From IMG/VR virus record IMGVR_UViG_3300009177_000006, positions 1 through 64,000 of that record: a stretch of DNA of 64,000 nucleotides; one strand, written 5' to 3'. The position numbers and the translations under genes were made by a program. The notes under the pieces were generated by a model. It saw only the letters and a program-made list of their open reading frames with translations. It had not been told where the DNA came from and searched no databases. The stretch comes from a virus. Shown here in pieces: positions 26,574 to 36,197 of this stretch; positions within the stretch are counted from its first letter, which is position 1; every line of letters begins with the position of its first letter.

Positions 26574-29500
26574 TTAACCGTCCACTAATTTCTGAGTAAT
26601 AGTATCCATCAGACCAGAATCGTTGCCGTTGTGTACGCCCATACGTACTTTCATTGCTACACCGTGAGGCGATGCCTTTGCTATCAAGTCATCAGCCGCG
26701 TTCTCGTCATAGACCGCAACGACTGTGATATTAGGCGTGTTACCGCCACCTGTCGGCACACCGTTCACCGTAGGTCTACGCACGGTTGAATTGTAATTGT
26801 CTGGCGCGCCAGACAAATTGATGCCCGGGACTCCGACATCACGCAATCGCCTGTAGCCGCCAAGCGCCATTATCTGCGATTGATTAATGACCGCCTCGTT
26901 ACCATGTACAACTATTGGCATCGCTCCCGAGGTCATACCCGTAAACATCGATACGCCACCTGTCGCAAATGTCGGCACGACTTTCTCGTCAAGAGCCGTA
27001 GCCGCCGCTTGAGCCATATCAGCCTTTTGACCTTCTTGCTTCAACGTATCGAGCAATGCGTTTATCTGACCGAGTTTCTCTTGAGCAAGACGTTTACCCG
27101 GACCTGTTTTCAGCGCCGCGACTTGTTGCGAATATTGATCCCTGATTGCCGTACCTTGTTGCAACGCCGATGCACCGTCTATCTTGTACGTCTTGACTTG
27201 GTCGATGAGTTGCTGTATCTGCGTCATCGCATCGCCTGACAATTGGTTGACCTGCTTCTTTTCCTGCGCTCGGCGTTTAGACCGACCGAACAGATAAGAC
27301 GCGAGCATCAGACCGCCAGCAATCGCAAGACCGATACCAAACGTTGCCGCACCTGACAAACCGAATAGACCGGCTGTCGAACCAAAGATACCGCCCGTTG
27401 TCGCACCTGATACCGAGCCTGATGTAATCAAGCCGGTCAACAACGTTCCACCTATCGCACCGCCAACACCGCCAAGCACCTGACCGCCTATCGACTGACC
27501 GCCAAGACCGACACCAAGCGAGCCGCCAACCATCGCACCGGCAAGCTGAGTCTGAAAAGCTTTGCTCGATAACAGACCTCGTATGCCGGTCAACTGACGC
27601 GCGCCACCGCCAAGCGTCTGCATACCGCCCATACCGATACTGAACGGACCTGCGCCGATTGATGTCGGAGCACCGCCTAGCGAGATATCACTAGAGCCGA
27701 TACCGCTCAGACCACCGCCAAGACCAAGTAAACCGCCAAGACCGCCACCGCCACCGTAACCTGATGTTGACGGACCGCCAAAGATATTGCCGCCGCCGAT
27801 ACCGACACCGCCAAAGCCTGACAATGACGGTACGACCGCACCGGCTGATGACAAGAGAGAACCGCCGCCAGACGATACAGACGAACCCGCGAGGTTAGAG
27901 CCGTTCATACCGCCGAATAGAAAGTTGGTGAACATATTACCGATGCCACCGCCGCCACCTGACCTCGCACCGCCAGACGATAAGGCAGGCGTGTCTAAGC
28001 CGAATAACGCTCGAAAGCCTTTGTTGACGATTAGCTTAATGAACGAGGACAGTAAATCGTGAACGGCATTAGTGAGCAGTCCCATCTTCGGCAAAATCTT
28101 ATCAAGACCTTTGTCAATGACATCGTAGCCCGACTGGATCAATCCTACCTTGAAATCGCCCATCGCCTCAGTCACACCTTTTTGTGACGCCATGAACTCA
28201 AGCACCTTTGTATCGGCTTGAGACGCCGAATATTTAGTTTGCTCTTGTATGTCTAGTATCGCCTTGTTTCGGGCAATGATTGCGTCACTCTCTTTGTATC
28301 GGAGGTCAACGATATCTTTCAGTAATGCGGCCTGTATACGTAACTCTTGATTAACGTCAACGGTCGAATACTCGTCTTGTAACGCCGTGATTTGCTTCTC
28401 AAGATTGAACCGCTCACTGACCGCCTCGTTACGTCTACGCTCGGTCACAAAACCGGCATCGGAGTTCTGCTGTTCCAAGACAGACAGGTCACGCTCGATA
28501 TCTTTACGCTCGTTGACCTGCTCGGTGTACGATTGTTGCAGTTTTACGTATGCCTCTTGCTCGGTGTTACGCTTACGGGCAACTTCCAAGTCAATCGCGT
28601 TCTGTGTCTGAGCCTTAGTTAGCAAGGCGATTTGGTGTTGAACGATTGTACTGATTTCCTCATCGGCATTTCGTTGTTGCAGGATCGTGTCGGTTATCAA
28701 CTCCTCAGTATTGAGCGAGTCTTTCAGACGGGCGATGTATTGCTGGTCAAGGTTAGGACGTAGACCTACGCTCGTGCCAAGCTGTGCAGGCTGAGCCGTG
28801 AGGTCTGAGCGATAGGTATCACCGATACGCTTGACGAGAGCCGTAGCCCGAAGCTTACGTTCTTCCTCTGCGAAGTCGTTGATATCGATACCGCCAATTG
28901 ACGTTTTAATATTCGACTCTGCACCGCCGAAAAACTTGGTCAACGCTTGAGTACGAGCATTACCCGTCATCCGCAACAAGTGTTGAGCAATCGTGCCGTG
29001 CTGGTCTTTAGCCGTTAAGGGTACGTTCGGGTTACCGCCTAAGACCGTGCGATACAGGTCTGCTAATGATGCACCGGCTGTCTGCTTGCCAACCTGACCG
29101 AATCGGTCTTGTAGAAACGGCACGACCGAGTTCATCAACTGACTTGAGAACGTGAGATTCTGACCAACGTGATACTTGCTGTACTCCTCAGGACCGAACT
29201 GCACTAAGCCGGTATACGCATCGCCTGCACCGCCTTTAATGGTTGGCGAGAAAGTACCCTTAGTTTCGTAAGCGATGATTGTTGCGAGGTCAAGCGGTTT
29301 GATTCCCAGACGAGCCGCCGCTTCGATGAGTGTTTTAGCATCACCACTCGGCTCGAAAATCTTTTTAGCTTTCTTCGCCGCATCGCCTTCCAAGTCCTCA
29401 GTGTTACCCGGATTTTTTAGACCTAGAAACGGATTGTCACCTTGCGGCTGATTGGTAACAGCGGCACGGTTAGTAGCAAAGTCTTGCCACCGCTGATTAG

Positions 29501-31016
29501 CCCTATCGTAACCTTCGTTATGCTTAAAGACCGACTTCCACCACTGACTACGAGCGTCCATCGCGCCGGTCAACGCACCTTGCACATCGGTATCAGACGC
29601 ACCTTTGAAAGTCGGAAACTGATACTGTGAACCGAACGTTGGCGATCCCGGTATTTGTGCCGCTACTGTCAACACCAGATTAGCGCCGTCAACGATTTTA
29701 TTGATACCGTTCATTACTGCCAAGACATCAAAGTTAACGCCCTGAACAATAGTGTTCATCATCTTGCCAATCATCTCTGAGAAGTTGGTGTACTCCTGAG
29801 AAACGATGTCTATAAAGTTGACGGTTGACACCGTCATCTTGGCGAAAGACGATACCCACGAATCGGCGGTCTTGTGTGCCTGATTTTCGTTCTTAGATAA
29901 CGCGGTCGTATTTTTATTAAGCAGGTTAGTGACCGACTCGATAGCCGCAATGACATCGGGATTCTGCTCAAGGATACGACCAACGGAAATCTTGAGCCGG
30001 TCCCAAGCATCGCTCACATTCTCAACCGCCAGACCTGCGCTGTTAAATTGCGGATTGATTTTTTGCATTGTCTCAATCAGCTTTTCTAAGAACTGCTGAG
30101 GACCGCCTGCTTTCTTAACTGTTTCCTCGTTGAGATGACCAAACTCTTTCGTCATCAACTGGATCAAAGCTGGCATATGGTTAGCCAGTTCCCTAAAGAT
30201 GATGCCGACCTTTTCACCGCCCGCCGAGAACTTGGCGAGTTCGGTAATCATTATGTCGAAGTCTTGCTGTGATGTGTTCGACAAGACTCGGACCTTGGCG
30301 AGTCCTTCAAGTAATGATGTTGCCTTATCGGCTTGGAAGCCGACAGCCTCAAGTCTAAGTTGACCTTGTACCGCCGAGTCGAATCGGAGTCCCGGCGTCT
30401 TGTTAGCAACGTCAATCAACTTAGCAACACGGTCGTTAGCTTTCTCGACACTCCCTTCAAATTGAGCGAGCGCTTTGATTTGACTATCGAGGTTGAGCGC
30501 CTTGTCGAATGAGTCTTTAACAAAGTCAACAATCATGCTCGGTATCTGGGCAAGCTTCGCCATGAAGTTAGCGGCGATGTTACCCGCGAGCGTTCCCCAA
30601 AACGTAGCCGAGAATATACCGTTGCTAGACTTTGCTTTCTCAGCCGCTTTCTGACCGGCTGACACGTACTCCTTTTCAATCTGATTCATCGACGCCTTAA
30701 ACGCCGAGACTCGATTGTCCCGTTGTACCTCAGACTCTTTCGCCAGTTGTTTAGATAGGTCAGCTTCCATCTTAAACCTCTGACGTTGCATCTGCTGTAT
30801 ATCCTGCATCGCCTTTTGCATCGCAGGATCATTTTTACCAGTACCGCCACCGCCAAACATACCGCCACCGACAGTCGCGAAGATACCTTTCATCTCACGC
30901 GCCCACTTCGTAGCGTCTGACTTCATTCGGTCTAACGCCCGATTGAAATCCGCAGACACATTTCCGGCTGACGTGCGAATTAAGATATCGACCGCGGCTG
31001 TGGTATTGGCATCCAT
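26574..31016 (-). CDS. Tape measure protein with embedded muralytic-like domain
   Basis: 1480 residues from ATG 31016. Long helical N-terminal part, a lysozyme/transglycosylase-like segment around residues 545-700 (LDLATIIAYETKGTFSPTIKGGAGDAYTGLVQF), a coiled-coil stretch, hydrophobic and Gly-rich regions (about 1000-1270) and a C-terminal segment where palindrome copy 11 encodes LSGAPDN near residue 1400. The protein sets tail length, and the embedded domain may help DNA entry. A TTG start at 31049, reading SGAPDKK from palindrome copy 12, is possible; ATG 31016 has no ribosome binding site. Confidence 0.9.
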   Translation of the reverse strand: MDANTTAAVDILIRTSAGNVSADFNRALDRMKSDATKWAREMKGIFATVGGGMFGGGGTGKNDPAMQKAMQDIQQMQRQRFKMEADLSKQLAKESEVQRDNRVSAFKASMNQIEKEYVSAGQKAAEKAKSSNGIFSATFWGTLAGNIAANFMAKLAQIPSMIVDFVKDSFDKALNLDSQIKALAQFEGSVEKANDRVAKLIDVANKTPGLRFDSAVQGQLRLEAVGFQADKATSLLEGLAKVRVLSNTSQQDFDIMITELAKFSAGGEKVGIIFRELANHMPALIQLMTKEFGHLNEETVKKAGGPQQFLEKLIETMQKINPQFNSAGLAVENVSDAWDRLKISVGRILEQNPDVIAAIESVTNLLNKNTTALSKNENQAHKTADSWVSSFAKMTVSTVNFIDIVSQEYTNFSEMIGKMMNTIVQGVNFDVLAVMNGINKIVDGANLVLTVAAQIPGSPTFGSQYQFPTFKGASDTDVQGALTGAMDARSQWWKSVFKHNEGYDRANQRWQDFATNRAAVTNQPQGDNPFLGLKNPGNTEDLEGDAAKKAKKIFEPSGDAKTLIEAAARLGIKPLDLATIIAYETKGTFSPTIKGGAGDAYTGLVQFGPEEYSKYHVGQNLTFSSQLMNSVVPFLQDRFGQVGKQTAGASLADLYRTVLGGNPNVPLTAKDQHGTIAQHLLRMTGNARTQALTKFFGGAESNIKTSIGGIDINDFAEEERKLRATALVKRIGDTYRSDLTAQPAQLGTSVGLRPNLDQQYIARLKDSLNTEELITDTILQQRNADEEISTIVQHQIALLTKAQTQNAIDLEVARKRNTEQEAYVKLQQSYTEQVNERKDIERDLSVLEQQNSDAGFVTERRRNEAVSERFNLEKQITALQDEYSTVDVNQELRIQAALLKDIVDLRYKESDAIIARNKAILDIQEQTKYSASQADTKVLEFMASQKGVTEAMGDFKVGLIQSGYDVIDKGLDKILPKMGLLTNAVHDLLSSFIKLIVNKGFRALFGLDTPALSSGGARSGGGGGIGNMFTNFLFGGMNGSNLAGSSVSSGGGSLLSSAGAVVPSLSGFGGVGIGGGNIFGGPSTSGYGGGGGLGGLLGLGGGLSGIGSSDISLGGAPTSIGAGPFSIGMGGMQTLGGGARQLTGIRGLLSSKAFQTQLAGAMVGGSLGVGLGGQSIGGQVLGGVGGAIGGTLLTGLITSGSVSGATTGGIFGSTAGLFGLSGAATFGIGLAIAGGLMLASYLFGRSKRRAQEKKQVNQLSGDAMTQIQQLIDQVKTYKIDGASALQQGTAIRDQYSQQVAALKTGPGKRLAQEKLGQINALLDTLKQEGQKADMAQAAATALDEKVVPTFATGGVSMFTGMTSGAMPIVVHGNEAVINQSQIMALGGYRRLRDVGVPGINLSGAPDNYNSTVRRPTVNGVPTGGGNTPNITVVAVYDENAADDLIAKASPHGVAMKVRMGVHNGNDSGLMDTITQKLVDG
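26798..26815. repeat. 18-bp palindrome, copy 11 (in coding sequence)
   Basis: Exact copy in the SGAPD frame near the C-terminus of the tape measure gene. Confidence 0.97.
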
Positions 31017-31030
31017 AGTGTTTTGTTTTT

Positions 31031-31048
31031 TGTCTGGCGCGCCAGACA
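31031..31048. repeat. 18-bp palindrome, copy 12
   Basis: Exact copy between the GT stop and the tape measure start; in frame with the tape measure through a TTG codon. Confidence 0.97.
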
Positions 31049-31054
31049 ATGCTC

Positions 31055-31534
31055 TTACTTACGCTTCAAGTTGTTTTCCTGCATATAATCGAAAATCGCA
31101 CTAAAGGCTCCCGAGTCGCCCTTACCTTTTAAGGCTAGATTGTTCTCTTTATCTTCGCCTTGATTTTCATGATGCTCTTGCTCAACTTGTTGCATGACTG
31201 AGTTGGCGACCATATAAGCCATGATTGCCCAATGCGGATACAGTGATTCGTAAAGATTGAGTTTGCCTTCTCGACGCATCCTCAAGATTGATACAGCTTG
31301 AATGAAACCTCGAAACTCTAAAGGCGTTACATTTTTCTTAGTAAAGTACAGCTTGCAACCATTCGCTTCGCCGTGACAATGCTGTTCTAACGTAACGCCT
31401 CGCCTCGCACACTCGCCCTGTATTTTATCTGATGTACAAAAGTCCTCGCCGGGACATCGCTCACTCGTCTTTAATTCGTAGATCGCTCGTGTGCGTTTGA
31501 GTAGGTATTCCTCAAACGCCTCTAAACGTTTCCC
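31055..31534 (-). CDS. Tail chaperone T extension, made by -1 frameshift
   Basis: This frame has no start of its own beside the G gene. It is open from the slippery site GGGAAAC (31528-31534) to the stop at 31055, adding 157 residues to protein G (beginning KRLEAFEEYLLKRTRAIYE). It contains several Cys/His (CPGEDFC, CARRG, HCHG) and ends in an acidic, helical tail. By analogy with lambda gpGT, the fusion binds the tape measure and recruits tail tube protein. An internal ATG at 31285 is probably not used. Confidence 0.82.
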   Translation of the reverse strand, partial: GKRLEAFEEYLLKRTRAIYELKTSERCPGEDFCTSDKIQGECARRGVTLEQHCHGEANGCKLYFTKKNVTPLEFRGFIQAVSILRMRREGKLNLYESLYPHWAIMAYMVANSVMQQVEQEHHENQGEDKENNLALKGKGDSGAFSAIFDYMQENNLKRK

Positions 31535-32541
31535 ATTGAGTTCGCTTCACGGAAGATTTGTACGACCACATTCTTTTTGATTTGTAGCGGTACAAGAGCG
31601 AGTAAGGCGTCACGTTGTTTGTTGGCGCTCTGGTCAGAACTGATAGCCGGTATATCGATAGCCTGACCGTACAGCGATGCGCCTTCGATTTTGGTAATCA
31701 GCTTGTCAAAAAGCTTGCTGACCGTATCGAGGTTGTAATACGTTTCGGCACGTTGACCGCCACCTTTCAGACCGACCGCGTAACCCTTTTGACCTTTCAT
31801 CTCCCAACGTGAAAAGTCCTCTGCCTCAGGATCGTTCGCAAAGTATCGTATGACGTGTGTCGGCTCAGTAAAGCGACCAGTGTTGCCGACCTGCTCAATG
31901 CCGAGTGATTGACGAACGATAATCGTTCGCTCAAGAGACAGCGAATAGACCTGCTGAGCCTGTTCCTGCTTAGCAATCTCTTTCTGCATATCGAACTCGT
32001 CATCAGAGCCGAACGGGTCAGACACATCGCCTTCGTCCTCAACCTCTGGTTTCTCGACCTCGATTTTTCCCGAGTACAAACGAGCCGCCGCCGCTTTACG
32101 AATAGCAGGCGAAAGCATATCGACATATCTAGCCGGTTTACCTTGGCGGTTAACCTTACCGTCAACCAGATCGAGCGCTTTGAAGAACGTACCGTTCTGG
32201 TCAACGCCGTCTAATTGTACGCCGCCAAATTCATCAATCATCAACTCGTAATAGGCGAGAAGTGACTTTGTAAAATCGGTCTTTACATCTAGCGGATTCT
32301 CGCCGTGTATCTGGGCAGGTGATGTGACCACGATGGACTTTAGCAAGTCCTCTCTCCGCTTCTCAGCCGCGAGCGACCACATCTTAAAGCGGTGTACTGT
32401 ACCGTTCGGCAACCTCACTGTAACAGGTGCATCGAACGGAAATAGGGGATAGGAAACACCGTCTAAATCCCAAGACGGCGTTGACGTAGCGGGAGAAATT
32501 TGTGTGTCAGTGTTTTGTGTGTCAGTAGTTTCGGCGTTCAT
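31522..32541 (-). CDS. Tail assembly chaperone G
   Basis: 339 residues, longer than lambda gpG. The N-terminus has a beta domain (DAPVTVRLPNGTVHRFKMW), the centre is acidic and low-complexity (EKPEVEDEGDVSDPFGSDDEFD), and the end is helical with the frameshift site in SMGNV. Located between tail tube and tape measure, the standard place. Not recognisable by sequence alone; the call relies on position and the frameshift. Confidence 0.78.
   Translation of the reverse strand: MNAETTDTQNTDTQISPATSTPSWDLDGVSYPLFPFDAPVTVRLPNGTVHRFKMWSLAAEKRREDLLKSIVVTSPAQIHGENPLDVKTDFTKSLLAYYELMIDEFGGVQLDGVDQNGTFFKALDLVDGKVNRQGKPARYVDMLSPAIRKAAAARLYSGKIEVEKPEVEDEGDVSDPFGSDDEFDMQKEIAKQEQAQQVYSLSLERTIIVRQSLGIEQVGNTGRFTEPTHVIRYFANDPEAEDFSRWEMKGQKGYAVGLKGGGQRAETYYNLDTVSKLFDKLITKIEGASLYGQAIDIPAISSDQSANKQRDALLALVPLQIKKNVVVQIFREANSMGNV
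31528..31534 (-). promoter_or_regulatory. Programmed -1 ribosomal frameshift site GGGAAAC
   Basis: The reading AT-G-GGA-AAC-GTT-TAG places the heptamer G GGA AAC exactly in the X XXY YYZ register, two codons before the G stop. The -1 frame is the one open for the T extension. Lambda uses GGGAAAG at the same place. Confidence 0.87.
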
Positions 32542-32608
32542 GTTTTAAGTTACTCCTTAAAATAGTTAAAGCGGCCTTGTTTTTATCCGTCAGGCCGCGA
32601 CTCGGAAA

Positions 32609-33058
32609 TTAGACTGGAACATCAGTGTTACTATCTGGCGGAACTGTACCGTAATCGCCGGGAGGTATCGGCATAGTGTGTAAGCCGTGTTCTGGTTGCG
32701 GCGATGTGTTCGGGTCTTTCGTCTGACCTTCTTTCTGCTGATTCTCATACGGCGCGTTCAGGTCAATCGGCTCGGGAGTCGGGGGATCGCCTAAGACCGC
32801 CTCAGACTCAGCCTTAAAAGCGGCGTCTAATTCAGCATCGACAAGGACGTTGTTCTCGTCCCAAATCGGCGTTGGCGATTGTGGCGGCTCAGCCGTTCCA
32901 CCTACCGCCTCAGTGTCTTTAACCTCAGACTCTTTCGGTGCTGGTTGACTCGGCGTTGACTGCGTAATTGATTTGTCTGGCGCGCCAGACAAACTTGACG
33001 AACTGCTTGGCGATGCTGTCGGCTCGAAATCGCCCGTTGATTCATTTTCTACTGCCAT
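32609..33058 (-). CDS. Disordered Pro/Ser-rich protein
   Basis: 149 residues from ATG 33058, which follows GGGAGGA; the frame to 33124 lies in the tail tube gene. Almost entirely low-complexity, with palindrome copy 13 encoding LSGAPDK after a run of serines. It lies between tail tube and chaperone genes. Function unknown; a tail-associated flexible protein is plausible. Confidence 0.68.
   Translation of the reverse strand: MAVENESTGDFEPTASPSSSSSLSGAPDKSITQSTPSQPAPKESEVKDTEAVGGTAEPPQSPTPIWDENNVLVDAELDAAFKAESEAVLGDPPTPEPIDLNAPYENQQKEGQTKDPNTSPQPEHGLHTMPIPPGDYGTVPPDSNTDVPV
32974..32991. repeat. 18-bp palindrome, copy 13 (in coding sequence)
   Basis: Exact copy in the SGAPD frame of the disordered protein gene. 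Confidence 0.97.
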
Positions 33059-33074
33059 GATTTTATATCCTCCC

Positions 33075-34166
33075 TTAAGTGATAGCGATGCTGACGCCGT
33101 TGATGACCTCGATGCTGTACACACCGTAATAAGCGGCGTGAACTAACGGGAATATCGTAAACGTTTTCGTTGACAGGTTGTTCGATTCACCGGCTGACGG
33201 CGTTCGCAAATTAAACTTCGGTATCACGACCGCGACCGAGTATTTGTTCGTGACTGACGCACCGACATAATCACCGAGCATGGTCCACTTCCAGTTGGTA
33301 TACACGAGGTTCTTTTCTTCGGCGTCTTTGATGTTGTACGTTGAGTCCATGCCCATCGTCCACTCGGCGCTGACCTCACGGTCACCGAAGTACAAAAAGT
33401 CACGATACCAACCACGTTGCGGCGTAGTCGCATCGATTGGCGGCATACCGGCTCGTGTATCGCCCGTATTCAGATTGTTGTTCGCTGAGAACGTCTGGCT
33501 ACGAAGCTTGTGTGACGGTGTAGTCAAGTTCTGAGTTGCCGCGAGGTCATCGGTATACGTCATCTGAGACTGCGGACCGTACATATAAGCGTCTTGTGGC
33601 GGTAGAGCCATTGCTCCAAATGACGGATAATCGACCGATATACGCTTGCGATTGCCTGACGTGACGATTGCCATTGTGTATGACGGGTCAGCCGCGCCCT
33701 GCTGTGTAAACTGTAACGTCGAACCCACACCGCCCGTTAACAGATAGTCGTACTCATTCAATGAGTAAACGCAAGACGATGACGGCAACTGTAACCCGTC
33801 AACGTCAGGATCGGCTTCTTTGAACGTGTGCTTAAACGCGATTGCGGCTTCGACCGTTGTCGGTGTCGTACCGGCTTTGCCCATATACCGGCGAAGTAAC
33901 GGTGCAAGCGTTGTCGCTTGTGCCATATCGGTAAACTCGAAACCGATAGGCTGAGCGAAACCAGATCGTTGAAAAGTCGGATACATCGCCGTCTTTCGAC
34001 CGATAACGCCACGGTCATCTGTTTTCTCGGTTTGCGGTACAGGAAATGCTCTGGCTCGCGTAACCATCGGCGTAAACAATGACGCCGTAACAGGGTTTAC
34101 ACCGTAGGTCGATTCTGGTGCGGTCGAATAGGCAATGACTGTTTGCGATAATAGAGATTCGGCCAT
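33075..34166 (-). CDS. Major tail tube protein
   Basis: 363 residues, beta-rich, with an N-terminus (VIAYSTAPESTYGVNP) and layout typical of long-tailed phage tube proteins and a position between tail terminator-type genes and the chaperones. No motif is diagnostic; the call is from size, composition and gene order. Confidence 0.75.
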   Translation of the reverse strand: MAESLLSQTVIAYSTAPESTYGVNPVTASLFTPMVTRARAFPVPQTEKTDDRGVIGRKTAMYPTFQRSGFAQPIGFEFTDMAQATTLAPLLRRYMGKAGTTPTTVEAAIAFKHTFKEADPDVDGLQLPSSSCVYSLNEYDYLLTGGVGSTLQFTQQGAADPSYTMAIVTSGNRKRISVDYPSFGAMALPPQDAYMYGPQSQMTYTDDLAATQNLTTPSHKLRSQTFSANNNLNTGDTRAGMPPIDATTPQRGWYRDFLYFGDREVSAEWTMGMDSTYNIKDAEEKNLVYTNWKWTMLGDYVGASVTNKYSVAVVIPKFNLRTPSAGESNNLSTKTFTIFPLVHAAYYGVYSIEVINGVSIAIT

Positions 34167-34182
34167 AACTTAAACTCCTTTG

Positions 34183-34764
34183 TTAGTGTTGAAGTGCTTC
34201 TGAGATAACCGCAAACATCGAACCCGATGCGACGATTACATTGCTCCCGTCAGAAAACGGAGTAGGTGACAGATTGCTAAATTCTAAAGGTCGTATTTCA
34301 CGCAAGTATTGATTACTGCTTACCATAACATCAGCGTTACGCCAAAGGGAAGCTGAGACTAAGCGAGCCTCGTCTAACGCCGCCCGTTGAGTTCCAGACT
34401 TACCATCATTTTCAAAGAATCCCCAGACATCAAGTTTAATCTGCCAAGACCATTGCCCGTTGCGGCTACCGATGGTATCAGGAACGCCCGATGGTCCTTT
34501 GATAAAGAGCGCTTCGGCTATCCCGATGGTCCAGCAATGCACGAGGTTATTCTCGGCTGAGCCTACCTTATCGACCTTTAAGATATTGGTCAGCCTGCCG
34601 AGTAACGTTAAGCTGTCAATCTCATAAACCCAATATGGGAAAATGCGGACGCCTCGTGAGCCGTCATTATCGACCGTGAACTTGATACAGTCGGCAAGCG
34701 TCTGACAAAGGTCACCGAACGAATAATGAGAATCGGCTGATATGTCGATGAACGATAGTGGCAT
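34183..34764 (-). CDS. Putative tail terminator/completion protein
   Basis: 193 residues in the place of the tail terminator, directly upstream of the tube gene in the transcript. Contains a central beta region (WSWQIKLDVWGFFEND) common to that group. One-base overlap with the next upstream gene. Confidence 0.55.
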   Translation of the reverse strand: MPLSFIDISADSHYSFGDLCQTLADCIKFTVDNDGSRGVRIFPYWVYEIDSLTLLGRLTNILKVDKVGSAENNLVHCWTIGIAEALFIKGPSGVPDTIGSRNGQWSWQIKLDVWGFFENDGKSGTQRAALDEARLVSASLWRNADVMVSSNQYLREIRPLEFSNLSPTPFSDGSNVIVASGSMFAVISEALQH

Positions 34765-35318
34765 TAACTCACCTTGACAATACCGCGAGCGATGTTAGCC
34801 GCCGCGTGTTGCGTGAACTGGTTGATAGACGGCTGAGCCATACCGAGCGCAAGCTTTGGCACGTTACGAGGTTTAATGCCACGCTCTTTGATTGCTCGTA
34901 GGATCGGAAACCACGCCGACTTCGGTATTGCTAAAAACGTGAACCATCTGAGCATCTCTGGCAACGGCTCAAATATCTTACCGCCTCGTGGTCCTGTGCC
35001 GACCATTCTGACCGGCATCTTAGCACCTGCTTTACGTCCCGAGATGATAAATTTCAAAGAGGCGTCACCAACGACACGGCGTTGCACTAAGCCGGTCTGC
35101 GCGACACCAAACAAAGCGAGACGGCGTGACGTGACGAACTCGCCTCTAATTGCTCGGTAGTTCCGACCAGTGGCGATTGCACCTAGCGTCATTAACGCAT
35201 TTTTGGTGTAACCGACTAACGCCTCTTGAATGTTAAGCGCCAACTTATCAGCTTCGGTATTGACGAGCGGATAGTTGATTGCAATCTTTGGAAATTTAAC
35301 GTCTACCTCAATCATCAA
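34764..35318 (-). CDS. HK97 gp10-like minor tail/connector protein
   Basis: 184 residues, basic, with helical N-terminus (EADKLALNIQEALVGYTKNAL) and a Gly/Arg-rich centre, in the gp10 position of the connector gene order. Family placement is tentative. Confidence 0.55.
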   Translation of the reverse strand: MMIEVDVKFPKIAINYPLVNTEADKLALNIQEALVGYTKNALMTLGAIATGRNYRAIRGEFVTSRRLALFGVAQTGLVQRRVVGDASLKFIISGRKAGAKMPVRMVGTGPRGGKIFEPLPEMLRWFTFLAIPKSAWFPILRAIKERGIKPRNVPKLALGMAQPSINQFTQHAAANIARGIVKVS

Positions 35319-35716
35319 TCTAGTTGCGGTTTCTTATCATTAAACGCCACGTGTATAGCGAATACGAATCGCTGTTCGTCAACGATAGGATTGCCTTCGG
35401 TCGATAGCTTGTAACGTTGACGGCTACCCGTTGTCAGACTACGCAAATCGAATCCCCAAGCCTTGGCGAACTCGGTAGGATCGAGCGGCGCGTTCGTGTT
35501 GACATCAAGAGCATATTGAGCATCAACGGTCAGTAGCCATTCGGCGGCTCCCTGTGATGTATCGGTATTACGCCCAACGTAAAAATGTGAATCGACAAGA
35601 GCGATAAGTGTAAGGCCTTGACCGCCGTCAGCAAGCTTGTACAACTTGATTTGCTGATTAGGATGAAAGCGTTTCCTAAATCTGTCGATTTGACTATTTT
35701 TAAGACCTGCTGACAT
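35315..35716 (-). CDS. Head-tail connector (stopper-like) protein
   Basis: 133 residues, beta-rich (IKLYKLADGGQGLTLIALV, QRYKLSTEGNP), in the head-closure position. Start ATG 35716 has no ribosome binding site and lies 21 bases after palindrome copy 14. Name from position only. Confidence 0.58.
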   Translation of the reverse strand: MSAGLKNSQIDRFRKRFHPNQQIKLYKLADGGQGLTLIALVDSHFYVGRNTDTSQGAAEWLLTVDAQYALDVNTNAPLDPTEFAKAWGFDLRSLTTGSRQRYKLSTEGNPIVDEQRFVFAIHVAFNDKKPQLD

Positions 35717-35737
35717 AAAGGTTCATTAGTGACTGTT

Positions 35738-35755
35738 TGTCTGGCGCGCCAGACA
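35738..35755. repeat. 18-bp palindrome, copy 14
   Basis: Exact copy between the two connector genes, one base beyond the stop of the upstream gene 35757-36185. Confidence 0.97.
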
Positions 35756-35756
35756 A

Positions 35757-36185
35757 TTACCATCGTGGCGGACAACGCCGATGAGCCAGACCAAAGAAAT
35801 TCGGATTGACTAAATCCTCGGTCGTAGCATCATCGCCCTGTATTGCTGTGATTGCATCGTTCGCATTTTGAAGTAACAGAGCCGATTGCTTCGCGAGGTC
35901 TTGCGGCTCGTACTTAAGAAAACCGGCTGGTAACTTTTCTTCTGATATCAGGCGTAATGTCGGTGCGACAAGACCTGCAATGTAAAGCGTGGCGGCGTAG
36001 TCGGCTGATGACGCTTGGTCTGTCCATTGTTCCTCAGTTAGATTACTCATAATCCAACGCTCAGCCTCGCCTTCGTAGATGTTCATTGCCAAGACCTCGT
36101 CAGGCAATAGAGTCTCATCTACTTCTGTACCGATAGCCGCTCGGACCTCTGGAAACTTTTCGTCTGGAAACGTATACGCCGCCAT
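35757..36185 (-). CDS. Head-tail adaptor-like protein
   Basis: 142 residues, mostly helical (DEVLAMNIYEGEAERWIM, SADYAATLYIAGLVAPTLRLI) as in gp6-type adaptors, immediately after the capsid group. Tentative. Confidence 0.58.
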   Translation of the reverse strand: MAAYTFPDEKFPEVRAAIGTEVDETLLPDEVLAMNIYEGEAERWIMSNLTEEQWTDQASSADYAATLYIAGLVAPTLRLISEEKLPAGFLKYEPQDLAKQSALLLQNANDAITAIQGDDATTEDLVNPNFFGLAHRRCPPRW

Positions 36186-36197
36186 TTGTTACCTCGC

